NCBI GenBank assembly: GCA_040752895.1
Contig: JBFMHN010000002.1
Coordinates: 140,368-204,367 of the forward strand
Length of the DNA: 64,000 nucleotides
Source of the DNA: Pseudomonadota bacterium
Lineage (GTDB): Bacteria > Pseudomonadota > Alphaproteobacteria > GCA-2746255
Reading direction: 5' to 3'
Both the position numbers and the translations under genes were made by a program. Numbering within the stretch: position 1 is the stretch's first letter; every line of letters begins with the position of its first letter. Under the pieces are notes generated by a model. It saw only the letters and a list, made by a program, of their open reading frames with translations. It had not been told where the DNA came from and did not search any database. This document shows positions 1 through 9,865 of this stretch, one piece after another.

Positions 1-10
1 GAGGAAGTTC

Positions 11-547
11 ATAGCTAGGTTATCTGTACAATCGCGTCCGTCCCGCCAGGGACCGCGCATCAACGAACAAATCAACGTCTCAACCATTCGGCTGATCGGG
101 GCAAACGCAGAACAAATCGGCATCGTTTCGCTGGAGGAAGGCCTGCGGGCCGCGGAAGAAGCCGGCCTTGACCTGGTGGAAATTTCACCAACCGCCGACC
201 CCCCTGTCTGTAAGATTCTTGACTACGGCAAGCTCAAATACCAGGAGAGCAAGAAGCGCGCCGAGGCGAAGAAGAAACAGAAAGTGATCGAGGTCAAGGA
301 GATCAAGCTCCGCCCCGGCATCGAGACCCACGACTACGAAGTCAAACTCCGTAAAATCATGGACTTCCTGCGCGAAGGCGACAAGGTCAAGGTGACGATG
401 CGGTTCCGCGGCCGGGAAATGGCCCATCAGGACCTCGGACACAACGTCTTGATGCGGGTCCGCGACGACACCGAGACGGTCGGCAAGATCGAGCAGTTTC
501 CTCATATGGAAGGCCGGCTCATGACCATGGTGCTGACCCCGAAATAG
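11..547 (+). CDS. infC: Translation initiation factor IF-3
   Basis: IF-3 binds the 30S subunit, proofreads initiator tRNA and codon pairing, and prevents premature 50S joining. The N-domain motif [10 protein letters not shown], the linker rich in Lys/Glu and the C-domain motif FRGREMAHQ are all visible. The frame is open to the left edge and contains no ATG, GTG or TTG before codon 56. An AUA at 11-13 lies five bases after a GAGGA Shine-Dalgarno (1-5) and would give 178 residues, the usual family length. Non-canonical AUU, AUC or AUA starts are a known hallmark of autoregulated infC. The start is therefore inferred; a 5'-truncated gene beginning before the window is the alternative. rpmI and rplT follow. 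Confidence 0.93.
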   Translation: MARLSVQSRPSRQGPRINEQINVSTIRLIGANAEQIGIVSLEEGLRAAEEAGLDLVEISPTADPPVCKILDYGKLKYQESKKRAEAKKKQKVIEVKEIKLRPGIETHDYEVKLRKIMDFLREGDKVKVTMRFRGREMAHQDLGHNVLMRVRDDTETVGKIEQFPHMEGRLMTMVLTPK

Positions 548-608
548 CCGGCGTTCCGCCGCTCCATCCGGCCGGCCCCCTTGACGGCGACTCATGGCTT
601 TCGGGTCC

Positions 609-637
609 TTGCCTTTCCTGGGCGGGGCCGTTATAAC
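609..637 (+). promoter_or_regulatory. Candidate sigma-70-type promoter for rpmI-rplT
   Basis: A TTGCCT -35 box (609-614), a 17-base spacer and a TATAAC -10 box (632-637) lie in the 167-base gap between infC and rpmI. This would allow the two ribosomal protein genes to be transcribed apart from infC. It is recognised by eye only. Confidence 0.4.
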
Positions 638-714
638 CTCGCTTCTTTCGAGCGGGCCGGCGAAGGGCATGCCTAGCCGCTCAGGAAACTTTCCTCCCTT
701 TGAAGGAGAAGAAA

Positions 715-915
715 ATGCCCAAGCTCAAGACGAAAAGCAGCGTCAAACGCCGCTTCCGGACGACCGCCACAGGCAAGATTCGCATGAATCCGTCCGGCAA
801 GCGCCACAATTTGCGCAAGCGCACCCGGAAAATGAAGCGTCAGGCCCGTCGCGCGACCTATCTCGCGAAGTCGGACGTCATCATTCTCAAAAAACACACC
901 CCTTACGGTATCTGA
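715..915 (+). CDS. rpmI: 50S ribosomal protein L35
   Basis: A 66-residue, highly basic protein starting MPKLKTKSSVKRRF, the standard L35 N-terminus, and ending KKHTPYGI. L35 is a structural protein of the large ribosomal subunit. The ATG at 715 has a good AGGAG (704-708) seven bases upstream, which favours it over an in-frame upstream start. rplT follows after 10 bases, the usual rpmI-rplT pair. Confidence 0.97.
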   Translation: MPKLKTKSSVKRRFRTTATGKIRMNPSGKRHNLRKRTRKMKRQARRATYLAKSDVIILKKHTPYGI

Positions 916-925
916 GGCCTAGCCC

Positions 926-1291
926 ATGGCACGCGTAAAACGAGGGGTCGTCGCCCACGCCCGTCACAAGAAGGTCCTCAAGCGGGCTGCCGGCTACCGC
1001 GGACGGTCGAGCACGGCTTTCCGGGTGGCGATCGAAAAGGTCGAGAAGGGCCTGCAATACGCCTACCGCGACCGCCGCAACCGCAAGCGGAACTTCCGCA
1101 GCCTGTGGATCCAGCGGATCAACGCCGGTGTGCGCGAACACGGGCTCAACTATTCGCAATTCATAAGCGGTATCCAGAAGGCGGGAATCACGATGGACCG
1201 GAAGGTGCTCTCGGATCTCGCGGTGAACGATCCGTCGGCCTTCAAGGAGATCGTCGAGCGCGCCCGGGCGGCGCTGGGCGCCACCGCCTGA
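926..1291 (+). CDS. rplT: 50S ribosomal protein L20
   Basis: A 121-residue basic protein beginning [16 protein letters not shown], typical of L20, which binds 23S rRNA early in large-subunit assembly. In many bacteria L20 represses its own operon by binding leader RNA. No clear L20-binding pseudoknot was recognised here. The length matches the family. The gene is followed at once by a strong intrinsic terminator. Confidence 0.97.
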   Translation: MARVKRGVVAHARHKKVLKRAAGYRGRSSTAFRVAIEKVEKGLQYAYRDRRNRKRNFRSLWIQRINAGVREHGLNYSQFISGIQKAGITMDRKVLSDLAVNDPSAFKEIVERARAALGATA

Positions 1292-1321
1292 TTCCGCCCC
1301 CGAACCGGCGGCCGGAATTTT

Positions 1322-1360
1322 AAAGAAAGGGGCTTGCGACCGTAGGCCCCTTTCTTTTTT
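1322..1360 (+). terminator. Rho-independent terminator between rplT and pheS
   Basis: A perfect 12-bp stem (1322-1333 with 1346-1357) has a 12-base loop and runs into a T-rich tract to 1360. It ends only 24 bases before the pheS start codon, so it either insulates the ribosomal genes from pheST or works as an attenuator controlling read-through. Confidence 0.85.
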
Positions 1361-1384
1361 CTTGTTTCTTGGGACAGGGAAACG

Positions 1385-2461
1385 ATGACGGATCTCGAAC
1401 GCTTACGCGCCGAATGGCTGGGCGGGATCGCGGCGGCGGAGAATCTCGACGCGCTGGAACAGATTCGCGTCAAGACGCTCGGCAAGAAGGGCGCGGTTAC
1501 CGAGCAAATGAAGGCGCTCGGCACCCTCCCGCCCGAGCAGCGTCGCGCGGAAGGGGCCGCCCTTAACGCCTTCAAGGAAGAAATCACGCAGGCGCTTGCC
1601 GCGCGCGGCCAGGCCTTCCGGGAAAAGGGGCTGAACGCACGCCTGCTCGAAGAGCGTTTCGACATGACGCTTCCTTCCCGGTTCGAAGAGGAAGGGCGCA
1701 TTCACCCGGTCAGCCAGACGATGGCGGAGCTGCTGCAAATCTTCGGCGCCATGGGCTTCACGGTGGCCGAAGGCCCGGACGTCGAGGACGACTTCCACAA
1801 CTTCGCGGCGCTCAACATCCCGCCCGAGCACCCGGCGCGCCAAATGCACGACACGTTCTATTTTCCGCCCGGACCGGACGGCGAACGAAGGCTTCTCCGC
1901 ACCCACACCTCGCCCGTCCAGATCCGCACGATGCTGGCGACCCAGCCGCCGATCCGCATCATCGCGCCGGGCCGAACCTACCGTCGCGATTCGGACATGA
2001 CCCACACGCCGATGTTTCACCAGATCGAAGGCCTTCTCATCGACCGCGAAACGCATATGGGACATCTCAAGGGCTGCCTGATCGATTTCTGCCGCACCTT
2101 CTTCGAGGTGGACGACGTGCCGGTGCGTTTTCGGCCAAGCTTCTTCCCGTTCACGGAACCTTCCGCCGAGGTGGACATCGGCTGCGTCCGCGAAGAAGGC
2201 GAATTCCGCGTCGGCAAGGGAACCGACTGGCTCGAAATCCTGGGCTGCGGCATGGTCCACCCGAAGGTGCTCGCCCATTGCGGGATCGATTCGAAGCGCT
2301 ACCAGGGCTTCGCCTTCGGCCTCGGCGTCGAGCGCGTCGCCATGCTGAAATACGGCATTCCGGATCTTCGCACCTTCTTCGAGTGCGACCTTCGCTGGCT
2401 TCGCCATTACGGCTTCCTGCCGCTTGACGTGCCCACCCTGGCCGGGGGGCTCGGGTCATGA
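1385..2461 (+). CDS. pheS: Phenylalanine--tRNA ligase alpha subunit
   Basis: Catalytic subunit of the alpha2-beta2 class II synthetase that charges tRNA-Phe. The N-terminal coiled coil covers roughly residues 1-100. Class II motif 2 appears around [21 protein letters not shown], and motif 3 as [18 protein letters not shown] near residue 310. The length of 358 is normal. The stop overlaps the pheT start by four bases (ATGA), indicating translational coupling. A terminator stands just upstream, and no promoter was obvious in the 24-base gap. Confidence 0.97.
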   Translation: MTDLERLRAEWLGGIAAAENLDALEQIRVKTLGKKGAVTEQMKALGTLPPEQRRAEGAALNAFKEEITQALAARGQAFREKGLNARLLEERFDMTLPSRFEEEGRIHPVSQTMAELLQIFGAMGFTVAEGPDVEDDFHNFAALNIPPEHPARQMHDTFYFPPGPDGERRLLRTHTSPVQIRTMLATQPPIRIIAPGRTYRRDSDMTHTPMFHQIEGLLIDRETHMGHLKGCLIDFCRTFFEVDDVPVRFRPSFFPFTEPSAEVDIGCVREEGEFRVGKGTDWLEILGCGMVHPKVLAHCGIDSKRYQGFAFGLGVERVAMLKYGIPDLRTFFECDLRWLRHYGFLPLDVPTLAGGLGS

Positions 2462-4860
2462 AATTCACCTTGGGTTGGCTCAAGGACCACCTCGAAACCA
2501 CGGCCGACGCCGGAACGATCGCCCTGCGGTTGACCGCGCTCGGCCTCGAGGTCGAAGCGGTCCTCGACCGCGCGAAGACGCTTGGTGGCTTCGTCGTCGC
2601 CGAGGTGTTGAGTGCGAGACGGCACCCGAACGCCGATCGCCTGCAGCTTTGCACCGTCTCGACCGGCCGCAAGCAGGTCGAAGTCGTCTGCGGAGCGGCG
2701 AACGCGCGGGCCGGGTTGAAGGCCGTGCTGGCGCTGCCGGGAGCGGTCATTCCGGCAACCGGCGAGGTCTTGCGGGCGGGCACCATCCGCGGGGTCGAAA
2801 GCCACGGCATGCTGTGCGCAGCGGCCGAGCTGGGGCTTGGCGAAGCCGCCGAGGGCATCATCGAGCTGCCCAAAACCGCCCGCCCGGGTACGGCGGCGGC
2901 GGGTGCGCTTGGCCTTGACGACCCGGTCTTCGACCTCGCCCTGACGCCGAACCGCGGCGATTGCCTGGGCGTGCGCGGTATCGCCCGCGACCTCGCGGCG
3001 GCCGGTATCGGCCGCTTGAAGCCCTGGCAGGCCCGTCCCGTCCCCGGCCGCTTCGAAAGCCCCATCCGCCTTTCCTTCGATTTCCCGAAGCCGGCGGCGA
3101 ACGCCGCCTCCCATTTCGTCGGCCGCCTGATTCGCGGCGTGCGGAACGGGCCAAGCCCGACCTGGCTCCGGCAACGGCTGACGGCGATCGGGCTGCGCCC
3201 GATTTCGGCGCTGGTCGACATCACGAACCTGATGGCAATCGACCTCGGCCGGCCCATGCACGTCTTCGACGCCGACCGCATCCGGGGCAACCTGGTCATC
3301 CGGTTGGCGAGGAAGGGCGAGCGCCTCCGCGCCCTCGACGGCAAGGACTACGCCCTCGACCCGGAGATGTGCGTGATTGCCGACGATCGGGAAGTCCTGA
3401 GCCTTGCCGGGGTGATCGGCGGCGAGGCCTCCGCCTGCACCGAGGCGACGGTGAACGTCTTCGTCGAATCCGCCATTTTCGATCCCGTCCGCACGGCGGC
3501 CGCGGGCCGCAGGCTCGGCATCGAAACCGACGCGCGGCATCGTTTCGAGCGCGGCGTGGACCCCCTGCTCGTCCGGCCCGGCATGGAGGCGGCGACGCGG
3601 CGGATTCTCGAATGGTGCGGCGGCGAACCAAGCGCTTGCCGCGCCGCCGGCCGGGAGACGCGGCAAAAGCGAACGGTTCCCTTCCGCCCCGAGCGCGTGC
3701 AGAGCTTGGGCGGCGTCGAACTGCCGGCCGCGGAATCGCGGCGCATCCTGAAACGCTTAGGCTTCACGGAGGAAAAGAAGGGCAAGACCCTGCGCCTCCG
3801 CCCGCCCTCCTGGCGGAACGATATCGAAGGTGAAGCGGACATTGTCGAGGAAGTCCTGCGCATCCTGGGCTACGACGCCATCCCCGCGCAAGCGCTGCCG
3901 CCGGCGGAGACGACGGTAAAAGTGGCGGTGACGGCGGCCGACCGCCGCGCCGAGATGGTCCGTCGCGGCCTGGCCGCCCGCGGCCTGATCGAGGCGGTCA
4001 CCTGGTCCTTTCTTTCCTCCCGCCTGGCCGCCGACTTCGGAGGCGACCCGGCGCTGCGTCTGGAAAACCCGATCAGCGCGGACCTTGACTGCCTGCGCCC
4101 CTCGGTCCTGCCGAACCTGATCGCGGCCGCCGGCCGCAACGCCGACCGCGGCTTCCCCGACCTCGCCTTTTTCGAAATCGGCCCGCAATACAAAGGCCTG
4201 CATGCGGACGCCCAGTCGCTGGTGGCCGGCGGCATCCGCGTCGGCCACCAGCGGCCCCGCCACTGGCTGGGAGAAGCGCGGGCAGTAGACGCCTTCGACG
4301 CCAAGGCCGACGCGCTTGCCGCGCTTGCCGCCGCCGGCCTTGCATCGACCAGTCTGGAGACGGTCTCGGAAGGGCCTGCCTGGTACCACCCGGGACGCGC
4401 CGGCACGCTTTGCTTGGGCCCCAAGAACCGCCTTGCCTATTTCGGCGAAATTCACCCCGCGCTTCTCGAGCGCATGGACATCCGGGGCCCGGTCGTCGGC
4501 TTCGAGGTCTTCCTCGACCGCACGCCGAAACCGAAACTGCGGGCAAGCCGCACGCGGGCGGCGCTGAAGGCCTCTCCCTTCCAGGCGGTCGAGCGCGACT
4601 TCGCCTTCGTCGTGGCCGACGCGGTGCCGGCCGGTGAAATTCTGAAGGCCGCGCGGCGCGTCGAGCCGAAATTGATCGAAAGCCTTTCCGTCTTCGACGT
4701 CTATCGGGGGGAGGGTGTCGCGCCCGGCAAGAAGTCGCTTGCCATTTCCGTGCGATTGCAGCCGCAGGAAAAAACCCTCACGGACGAGGAAATCGCCGCC
4801 GTCGCCGAACGAATCGTCGAAGCCGTGCGCAAGGCGACAGGGGCCGAGCTTCGCCAGTAG
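2458..4860 (+). CDS. pheT: Phenylalanine--tRNA ligase beta subunit
   Basis: Large subunit of phenylalanyl-tRNA synthetase, 800 residues as expected. It holds the tRNA-binding OB-fold (about residues 38-150), the B3/B4 editing domain (about 210-380), the B5 domain (about 400-475), the catalytic-like core, and a C-terminal ferredoxin-fold anticodon-binding domain from about residue 704 ([14 protein letters not shown]). The editing domain hydrolyses Tyr-tRNA-Phe in the family. It starts within pheS (ATGA overlap), and queG begins eight bases downstream. Confidence 0.97.
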   Translation: MKFTLGWLKDHLETTADAGTIALRLTALGLEVEAVLDRAKTLGGFVVAEVLSARRHPNADRLQLCTVSTGRKQVEVVCGAANARAGLKAVLALPGAVIPATGEVLRAGTIRGVESHGMLCAAAELGLGEAAEGIIELPKTARPGTAAAGALGLDDPVFDLALTPNRGDCLGVRGIARDLAAAGIGRLKPWQARPVPGRFESPIRLSFDFPKPAANAASHFVGRLIRGVRNGPSPTWLRQRLTAIGLRPISALVDITNLMAIDLGRPMHVFDADRIRGNLVIRLARKGERLRALDGKDYALDPEMCVIADDREVLSLAGVIGGEASACTEATVNVFVESAIFDPVRTAAAGRRLGIETDARHRFERGVDPLLVRPGMEAATRRILEWCGGEPSACRAAGRETRQKRTVPFRPERVQSLGGVELPAAESRRILKRLGFTEEKKGKTLRLRPPSWRNDIEGEADIVEEVLRILGYDAIPAQALPPAETTVKVAVTAADRRAEMVRRGLAARGLIEAVTWSFLSSRLAADFGGDPALRLENPISADLDCLRPSVLPNLIAAAGRNADRGFPDLAFFEIGPQYKGLHADAQSLVAGGIRVGHQRPRHWLGEARAVDAFDAKADALAALAAAGLASTSLETVSEGPAWYHPGRAGTLCLGPKNRLAYFGEIHPALLERMDIRGPVVGFEVFLDRTPKPKLRASRTRAALKASPFQAVERDFAFVVADAVPAGEILKAARRVEPKLIESLSVFDVYRGEGVAPGKKSLAISVRLQPQEKTLTDEEIAAVAERIVEAVRKATGAELRQ

Positions 4861-4868
4861 AGGCCGCC

Positions 4869-5987
4869 ATGCAAACAAAGGAGTCGCGCGCCGAAGCCAT
4901 CCGCGCGAAGGCGCTGGCCCTTGGCTTCGATGCGGTCGGTTTTCTGGAGGCGGCGGCGGATGCCCGCCGCGCGCACGACCTCGACCGCTTTCTAGCCGAA
5001 GGCCGTCACGGCGACATGGCGTGGCTTGAAAAACACGCCAGCCGGCGCGCCGATCCCAAGCGCCTTTGGCCCGATGCGGCAAGCGTCATCGTCCTGGGTA
5101 TGAACTACGCGCCTCGCGAAGACCCGCTCTCCCTTCTTGAAAATCCCCGGGCCGGCGCTGTCAGCGTTTACGCCAGGGGGGCGGATTACCACGACGTGAT
5201 CAAGAAGCGGCTCAAACAATTGGCTGGCTGGGTGGCGCAAAGCTTCGCCTGCGAGGTCAAGGTGTTCGTCGACACCGCGCCGGTGATGGAAAAGCCGCTG
5301 GCCCGGCAAGGCGGCCTCGGCTGGCAGGGCAAGCACACGAACCTGGTCTCCACCCGCTTCGGCTCCTGGCTATTTCTAGGCGAGATCCTGACCACGCTGC
5401 CGCTGCCCGCCGACCGGCCGGAAGCAGATCATTGCGGGACGTGCCGCGCTTGCCTCGACGTCTGCCCGACGCAGGCCTTCCCGCGACCCCACGAGATTGA
5501 TGCCCGACGCTGCATCTCCTATCTCACGATCGAGCACAAGGGCGTCATCCCGGCCGAGTTCCGCCCCCGCATGGGGAACCGGATATACGGCTGCGACGAC
5601 TGCCTCGCCGTCTGCCCCTGGAATAAATTCGCCCAACAGACGCAAGAGCTCGCCTTCCTTCCCCGAGCGGCGTTGACGGCACCCTTGCTGACCGAGTTGG
5701 CCGGGCTCGACGACGCCGCCTTCCGCCGGTTCTTCGTCAAAAGCCCGATCCGGCGCATCGGGCGCCACCGGTTCCTACGCAACGTCTTGATAGGGCTTGG
5801 AAATTCCGGCGATACGGGTGCTTTGCCTGCGGTCGAACGCCGCCTCTCCGATACCTCTGCCGTGGTCCGCGGCATGGCCGTCTGGGCGCTGAAACGGCTC
5901 GCCGAGGCGGGCCGCTTCGCGAAACTCCGCGAGCGCGACGCGGCTTCGGAAAAAGACCCCGCCGTGCGAGAGGAATGGGCGGCGTGA
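4869..5987 (+). CDS. queG: Epoxyqueuosine reductase QueG
   Basis: Performs the last step of queuosine synthesis, reducing epoxyqueuosine to queuosine in tRNA with cobalamin and two 4Fe-4S clusters. The cluster cysteines are in CGTCRACLDVCPTQAF (about 189-204) and CDDCLAVCPWN (about 241-251). The C-terminal part from about 300 looks like a HEAT-type repeat (GLGNSGD...VVRGMAVWALKRL), as in QueG of known structure. The 372 residues are normal. The stop overlaps the queA start by four bases (GTGA). First gene of the queuosine locus. Confidence 0.95.
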   Translation: MQTKESRAEAIRAKALALGFDAVGFLEAAADARRAHDLDRFLAEGRHGDMAWLEKHASRRADPKRLWPDAASVIVLGMNYAPREDPLSLLENPRAGAVSVYARGADYHDVIKKRLKQLAGWVAQSFACEVKVFVDTAPVMEKPLARQGGLGWQGKHTNLVSTRFGSWLFLGEILTTLPLPADRPEADHCGTCRACLDVCPTQAFPRPHEIDARRCISYLTIEHKGVIPAEFRPRMGNRIYGCDDCLAVCPWNKFAQQTQELAFLPRAALTAPLLTELAGLDDAAFRRFFVKSPIRRIGRHRFLRNVLIGLGNSGDTGALPAVERRLSDTSAVVRGMAVWALKRLAEAGRFAKLRERDAASEKDPAVREEWAA

Positions 5988-7030
5988 AAACGGAAGACCG
6001 TTTGAGCCTTTACGATTTTGACCTGCCGCGGGAACGGATCGCCGACCGCCCGATCGAGCCCCGCGACCAGGCGCGGCTTCTCGTCATCGGCAAGACGCTC
6101 CTCGACCGCGGAATGACGGACCTGCCGAACCTTCTGGCACCGGGCGATCTGCTGGTCTTCAACGACACGCGCGTGCTGCCCACCCGCCTGCCGGGCAGGA
6201 AGGAAACCGCGAAGGTCGAGGTGACGCTGCACAAGGCGCTGTCGCCCGACCGCTGGCTTGCCTTCGCCAAGCCCGCCCGCAAGCTCAAGCCGGGCGATCT
6301 TATCGGCTTCGAGGAAGGGCTTGAGGCGCGGGTGATCGAAAAGCGGGAAGGGGGTGAGGTGCTGCTCCGGCTCAACCGGGAAGGGGATGCCCTCTTTACG
6401 GCCTTGGGCCGCGTCGGAAAGATGCCGCTTCCCCCTTATATTCGCAGGGCAACGGGGCCGGACGCCCGCGACCAGGCGGACTACCAGACGATCTTCGCCG
6501 CGGTGCCCGGGGCGGTGGCCGCCCCCACCGCCGGCCTTCACTACACGCCCAAACTCCTCGCCATGCTTGCCGCCCGCGGCGTGCGGTGGACGACGGTGAC
6601 CCTGCACGTCGGCGCCGGCACCTTCCTGCCCGTCGCCACCGAGAACCTGGCCGAGCACCGCCTGCACGCGGAATGGGGGAAGCTGGGCAAGGCGGCGGCG
6701 ACGGCCATCGCGGAAACCCGCGCGCGCGCGGGTCGCGTCGTCGCGGTCGGCACGACCTCCTTGCGTCTCCTGGAAACGGCGGCGGACGCGCAAGGGCGCG
6801 TTTGCCCCTTCGAAGGCGAGACCGCCCTTTTCATCCGGCCCGGCCACGTCTTCCGCGCCGCCGATTTGCTGCTTACGAATTTTCATCTTCCGCGCTCGAC
6901 CCTTTTCGTGCTGGTCTCCGCCTTCGCCGGCCGCGAGCGCATGCGCGCGGCTTACGCGCACGCGATCGCCGAAGGGTATCGCTTCTTCTCGTACGGGGAT
7001 TGCTGTCTCTTGACGCCGGAAAAGGCATGA
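5984..7030 (+). CDS. queA: S-adenosylmethionine:tRNA ribosyltransferase-isomerase QueA
   Basis: Transfers and isomerises the ribosyl part of SAM onto preQ1 in tRNA, producing epoxyqueuosine. Family motifs are [20 protein letters not shown] at the N-terminus, [26 protein letters not shown] APTAGLHYT and [11 protein letters not shown] chose GTG at 5984, in a GTGA overlap with queG, because GAGAGGA (5968-5974) sits nine bases before it. The ATG at 5975 falls against that Shine-Dalgarno. This gives 348 residues. The stop overlaps the tgt start. Confidence 0.95.
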   Translation: MKTEDRLSLYDFDLPRERIADRPIEPRDQARLLVIGKTLLDRGMTDLPNLLAPGDLLVFNDTRVLPTRLPGRKETAKVEVTLHKALSPDRWLAFAKPARKLKPGDLIGFEEGLEARVIEKREGGEVLLRLNREGDALFTALGRVGKMPLPPYIRRATGPDARDQADYQTIFAAVPGAVAAPTAGLHYTPKLLAMLAARGVRWTTVTLHVGAGTFLPVATENLAEHRLHAEWGKLGKAAATAIAETRARAGRVVAVGTTSLRLLETAADAQGRVCPFEGETALFIRPGHVFRAADLLLTNFHLPRSTLFVLVSAFAGRERMRAAYAHAIAEGYRFFSYGDCCLLTPEKA

Positions 7031-8148
7031 CGAATTTCACGCGCGAAGCCGAAGCCGGCAAGGCACGGACCGGCCTTCTCGAAACCGCCCACGGCAAGGT
7101 GCAAACGCCCGCCTTCATGCCGGTCGGCACGGCCGCGACCGTCAAGGCGATGACGCCCGGCATGGTGCGGGAAAGCGGGGCGGAGATCCTGCTTTGCAAC
7201 ACCTACCACCTGATGCTGCGGCCCGGCGCCGAACGGATCGCAGCGCTTGGCGGGCTGCACCGCTTCATGGGCTGGAACGGCCCGATTCTCACCGATTCCG
7301 GAGGTTTCCAGGTGTGGTCCCTGGCCAAGCTCCGCGACGTCCGGGAGGAAGGGGTTACGTTTCGCTCCCACCTCGACGGGACACGGCAGGAGCTGACGCC
7401 GGAACGCGCGGTCGCCATCCAGCATCTTCTGGGTTCCGACATCACGATGGTGTTCGACGAATGCACGGCGTGGCCGGTGACCGAGGAAGCCGCCGCCGCC
7501 TCGATGCGGCTTTCGATGCGCTGGGCGGAACGCTCGAAGGCGGCTTACCAGGCACGCGAAGGCCACGGCCTTTTCGGCATCGTCCAGGGCAGCCTCTTTC
7601 CGGAACTGCGCGTCGAATCGGCGAAGCGCCTCGTCGAGATCGGCTTCGACGGCTACGCGGTGGGTGGACTTTCCGTGGGCGAGACGCGCGAGAAGATGTT
7701 CGCGACGCTTGAGGCGACGCTGCCGCATCTGCCGAAGGAAAAGCCCCGCTACCTGATGGGCGTCGGCACGCCGGCCGATATCGCCGGTGCCGTCCTGAGA
7801 GGGGTGGACCTTTTCGATTGCGTGCTGCCGACACGGTCGGGCCGCACCGGCCAGGCGTTCACGCGGGCGGGAAAGCTCAACCTGCGGAACGCCCGCCACG
7901 CCGAGGACGCCCGCCCGCTCGATGCCGCCTGCCGCTGCCCGGCCTGTCGGGATTTCTCGCGCGCCTACCTCCACCACCTCACCAAGGCCGGCGAGATTCT
8001 GGGCGCGATGCTGCTCACTACCCATAACCTTCATTACTACCAGGACGTTATGGCCGACCTTCGCGAAGCAATCCGAAGAAACAGCCTGCAAGCCATGGTC
8101 GAGGAAATCACCCGCCGGACGGCGCCCGAGGAACCCGACAAAACGTGA
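7027..8148 (+). CDS. tgt: tRNA-guanine transglycosylase
   Basis: Exchanges guanine 34 for preQ1 in GUN anticodons. Visible are [13 protein letters not shown] with the substrate-binding Asp (about residue 89), the nucleophilic Asp in [10 protein letters not shown] (about 264), and the zinc site [16 protein letters not shown] (about 301-317). It begins at an ATGA overlap with queA. The 373 residues match bacterial Tgt. The next gene, queF, follows after a 228-base gap holding inverted repeats. Confidence 0.97.
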   Translation: MTNFTREAEAGKARTGLLETAHGKVQTPAFMPVGTAATVKAMTPGMVRESGAEILLCNTYHLMLRPGAERIAALGGLHRFMGWNGPILTDSGGFQVWSLAKLRDVREEGVTFRSHLDGTRQELTPERAVAIQHLLGSDITMVFDECTAWPVTEEAAAASMRLSMRWAERSKAAYQAREGHGLFGIVQGSLFPELRVESAKRLVEIGFDGYAVGGLSVGETREKMFATLEATLPHLPKEKPRYLMGVGTPADIAGAVLRGVDLFDCVLPTRSGRTGQAFTRAGKLNLRNARHAEDARPLDAACRCPACRDFSRAYLHHLTKAGEILGAMLLTTHNLHYYQDVMADLREAIRRNSLQAMVEEITRRTAPEEPDKT

Positions 8149-8156
8149 ACAAATTC

Positions 8157-8230
8157 ACCGGGTTAGCATACAGTGGTAGGCATGGGATGATTTTCCTATA
8201 ATGCGATGGTTAAAATTTTCCTAACCCGGT
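8157..8230. repeat. Long-range 10-bp inverted repeat between tgt and queF
   Basis: ACCGGGTTAG at 8157-8166 is exactly complementary to CTAACCCGGT at 8221-8230, enclosing 54 bases. Further on, two competing short stems overlap: AAGGCC (8253-8258) with GGCCTT (8280-8285), and CCAGAA (8263-8268) with TTCTGG (8284-8289). A third hairpin lies at 8306-8322. The enclosed loop contains a TATAAT (8197-8202) without a convincing -35. It could be a structured leader of queF, but it does not match the preQ1-I consensus by eye. Confidence 0.5.
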
Positions 8231-8376
8231 CAAGAGAATGGCGGAAAAATTTAAGGCCCCCTCCAGAAATATGGTCTTTGGCCTTCTGGAAAAACCAAAC
8301 CCGGGCGGCTTGGCGAAAGCCGGGGGAGAAGCTAGGCTCCAGATAACGGCGGCGCCCGGCGGCAAAAGGATAAAAC

Positions 8377-8841
8377 ATGGCGGCAGATTCCGATGATTCC
8401 CTGACCCAGCTCGGCCGGCAGGCGGCGATTCCGGCCTCGCCCGAGGAAGCGGTGCTGGAGGGCTTCGCCAACCCCGACACCAGCACCGACTACCTCGTCC
8501 GCTTCACCTGCCCGGAATTCACCACCCTCTGCCCGATCACCGGCCAGCCGGACTTCGCCCATTTCGTGATCGACTACGTGCCGGCCGCGCGCTGCCTCGA
8601 AAGCAAGTCGCTCAAGCTTTACCTGGCGGCGTTCCGGAACGCCGCCTGCTTCCACGAGCAAGGCACCCTCGCCATCGTCGGCAAGATAGAGGCGGCCATT
8701 CGCCCGCGCTGGCTGCGCGTCGCCGGCTATTGGTTTCCCCGCGGCGGCATTCCGATCGATATCTTCTACCAGTCCGGCCCGCCGCCGGCAGGCCTCTGGG
8801 TGCCGGAACCGGGCGTTGCCCCCTATCGCGGCCGCGGCTAG
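8377..8841 (+). CDS. queF: NADPH-dependent 7-cyano-7-deazaguanine reductase QueF
   Basis: Reduces preQ0 to preQ1, the base inserted by Tgt. This is the short, single-domain (YkvM-like) form of 154 residues. The covalent-adduct Cys52 is in [13 protein letters not shown] with Asp59, the NADPH motif ESKSLK lies at 75-80, and the substrate-binding FHE at 92-94. It is separated from tgt by 228 bases and converges with queD, whose last four bases it overlaps on the other strand. The remaining preQ0 genes are therefore on the opposite strand. Confidence 0.96.
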   Translation: MAADSDDSLTQLGRQAAIPASPEEAVLEGFANPDTSTDYLVRFTCPEFTTLCPITGQPDFAHFVIDYVPAARCLESKSLKLYLAAFRNAACFHEQGTLAIVGKIEAAIRPRWLRVAGYWFPRGGIPIDIFYQSGPPPAGLWVPEPGVAPYRGRG

Positions 8842-9203
8842 GGGCCGTCTTCTCCCCGGTAGACGGCACCCGCCGTGCAGGTTTCCCGCAGGATGACTTC
8901 CGCAAGACCGGAAAGCCTTGGCTTCAGCCGCGCCCAGATCCAGCGCGCCAGCACCTCGCTGGTCGGATTTTCGAGGCCTTCGACGTCGTTCAGGTAGCGG
9001 TGGTCGAGGGCGGCGAAGAGCGGGGCGAAGGCCGCCTCGACCTCGGCGAAATCCATGACCCAGCCGCTCTTTTCGCCGAGCGGGCCCCGAATGCGCAGCT
9101 CAATGACGAAGGAATGGCCGTGCAGGCGTTCGCATTTGTGGCCCGGCGGCACGTGGGGAAGCCGGTGGGCCGCTTCGATCCGGAAGGTCTTGTAGATTTC
9201 CAT
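8838..9203 (-). CDS. queD: 6-carboxy-5,6,7,8-tetrahydropterin synthase QueD
   Basis: Converts 7,8-dihydroneopterin triphosphate to 6-carboxytetrahydropterin, an early preQ0 step. Zinc ligands are His13, His28 and His30 ([21 protein letters not shown]), and Cys24 is the catalytic cysteine. LDHRYLND and a C-terminal RETCTAG follow. The 121 residues are typical. It is the last gene of the queC-queE-queD unit, 23 bases after queE. Confidence 0.95.
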   Translation of the reverse strand: MEIYKTFRIEAAHRLPHVPPGHKCERLHGHSFVIELRIRGPLGEKSGWVMDFAEVEAAFAPLFAALDHRYLNDVEGLENPTSEVLARWIWARLKPRLSGLAEVILRETCTAGAVYRGEDGP

Positions 9204-9226
9204 TATACGCCTCGCGGGTCGCGGTC

Positions 9227-9865
9227 TCAGGGTATGCCGATCAGCTTATGCGCCTGTAGGCTTAAACGCCATTTCGGGTGGCGCAGGCAATAGTCGAGTG
9301 CTGCAAGCGTCGCCTCGGCGCGCGCCGGCCCGTCCATCGGCTGCAGGAAAAAATGCGCGAAGTCGAGTTGCTCGAAGCGGTCCGGCGGCGCGCCTGCCTG
9401 CGGGTAGACGAGCTTCAACTCCTCCCCCTTCTTGACGGCAAGCGGCGCGCCGGCCTTCGGACTTACGCAAAGCCAGTCGAGGTTGGCGGGCGGGGGCAGC
9501 GTGCCGTTGGTCTCGACGGCAAGCGTAAAACCTTCCCCGTGGAGGGCGTCCACCAGCGCGGCGTCGAGCTGCAAAAGCGGCTCGCCCCCCGTGCAGACGA
9601 CGAGCGGCTCGCCCCCTTCCCACGCCGCGTCCCAAATGGCGCGCACGGCAAGGCCAAGCTGTGCGGCGGACGCGAAGCGTCCCCCGCCCACGCCATCGGT
9701 GCCGACGAAATCGGTGTCGCAGAAGGTGCAGACGGCCGCCATTCGGTCCGCTGCCCGGCCCGACCACAGGTTGCATCCGGCAAAGCGCAGGAAGACGGCC
9801 GACCGCCCCGTATTGGCGCCTTCGCCCTGCAAGGTCGCGTAGATTTCCTTGACCGCGTAGCTCAT
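9227..9865 (-). CDS. queE: 7-carboxy-7-deazaguanine synthase QueE
   Basis: Radical SAM enzyme that rearranges 6-carboxytetrahydropterin to 7-carboxy-7-deazaguanine. The cluster cysteines are Cys31, Cys46 and Cys49 (CNLWSGR...CTFCDTDF), the long-spacer arrangement of proteobacterial QueE rather than the CxxxCxxC form. TGGEPLLQ follows. I start at [16 protein letters not shown] (9865), in an ATGA overlap with the queC stop, giving 212 residues. The long frame continuing upstream is a shadow of queC. Confidence 0.95.
   Translation of the reverse strand: MSYAVKEIYATLQGEGANTGRSAVFLRFAGCNLWSGRAADRMAAVCTFCDTDFVGTDGVGGGRFASAAQLGLAVRAIWDAAWEGGEPLVVCTGGEPLLQLDAALVDALHGEGFTLAVETNGTLPPPANLDWLCVSPKAGAPLAVKKGEELKLVYPQAGAPPDRFEQLDFAHFFLQPMDGPARAEATLAALDYCLRHPKWRLSLQAHKLIGIP

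Noticed and set aside
1334..1384. Phe-rich leader peptide for pheST attenuation
   Set aside because: The TTT/TTC codons are just the T tract of the terminator; no start codon with a ribosome site and no run of Phe codons in a short frame.
1403..5082. Long open frames on the minus strand opposite pheS, pheT and queG
   Set aside because: They lie wholly antisense to clearly recognised genes, show only Arg/Ala/Gly-rich compositional sequence and no motifs; high third-position GC produces such shadows.
8341..8376. preQ1-I riboswitch directly before queF
   Set aside because: The short stem, C-rich loop and A-rich tail of the class I consensus could not be matched by eye; other classes remain untested.
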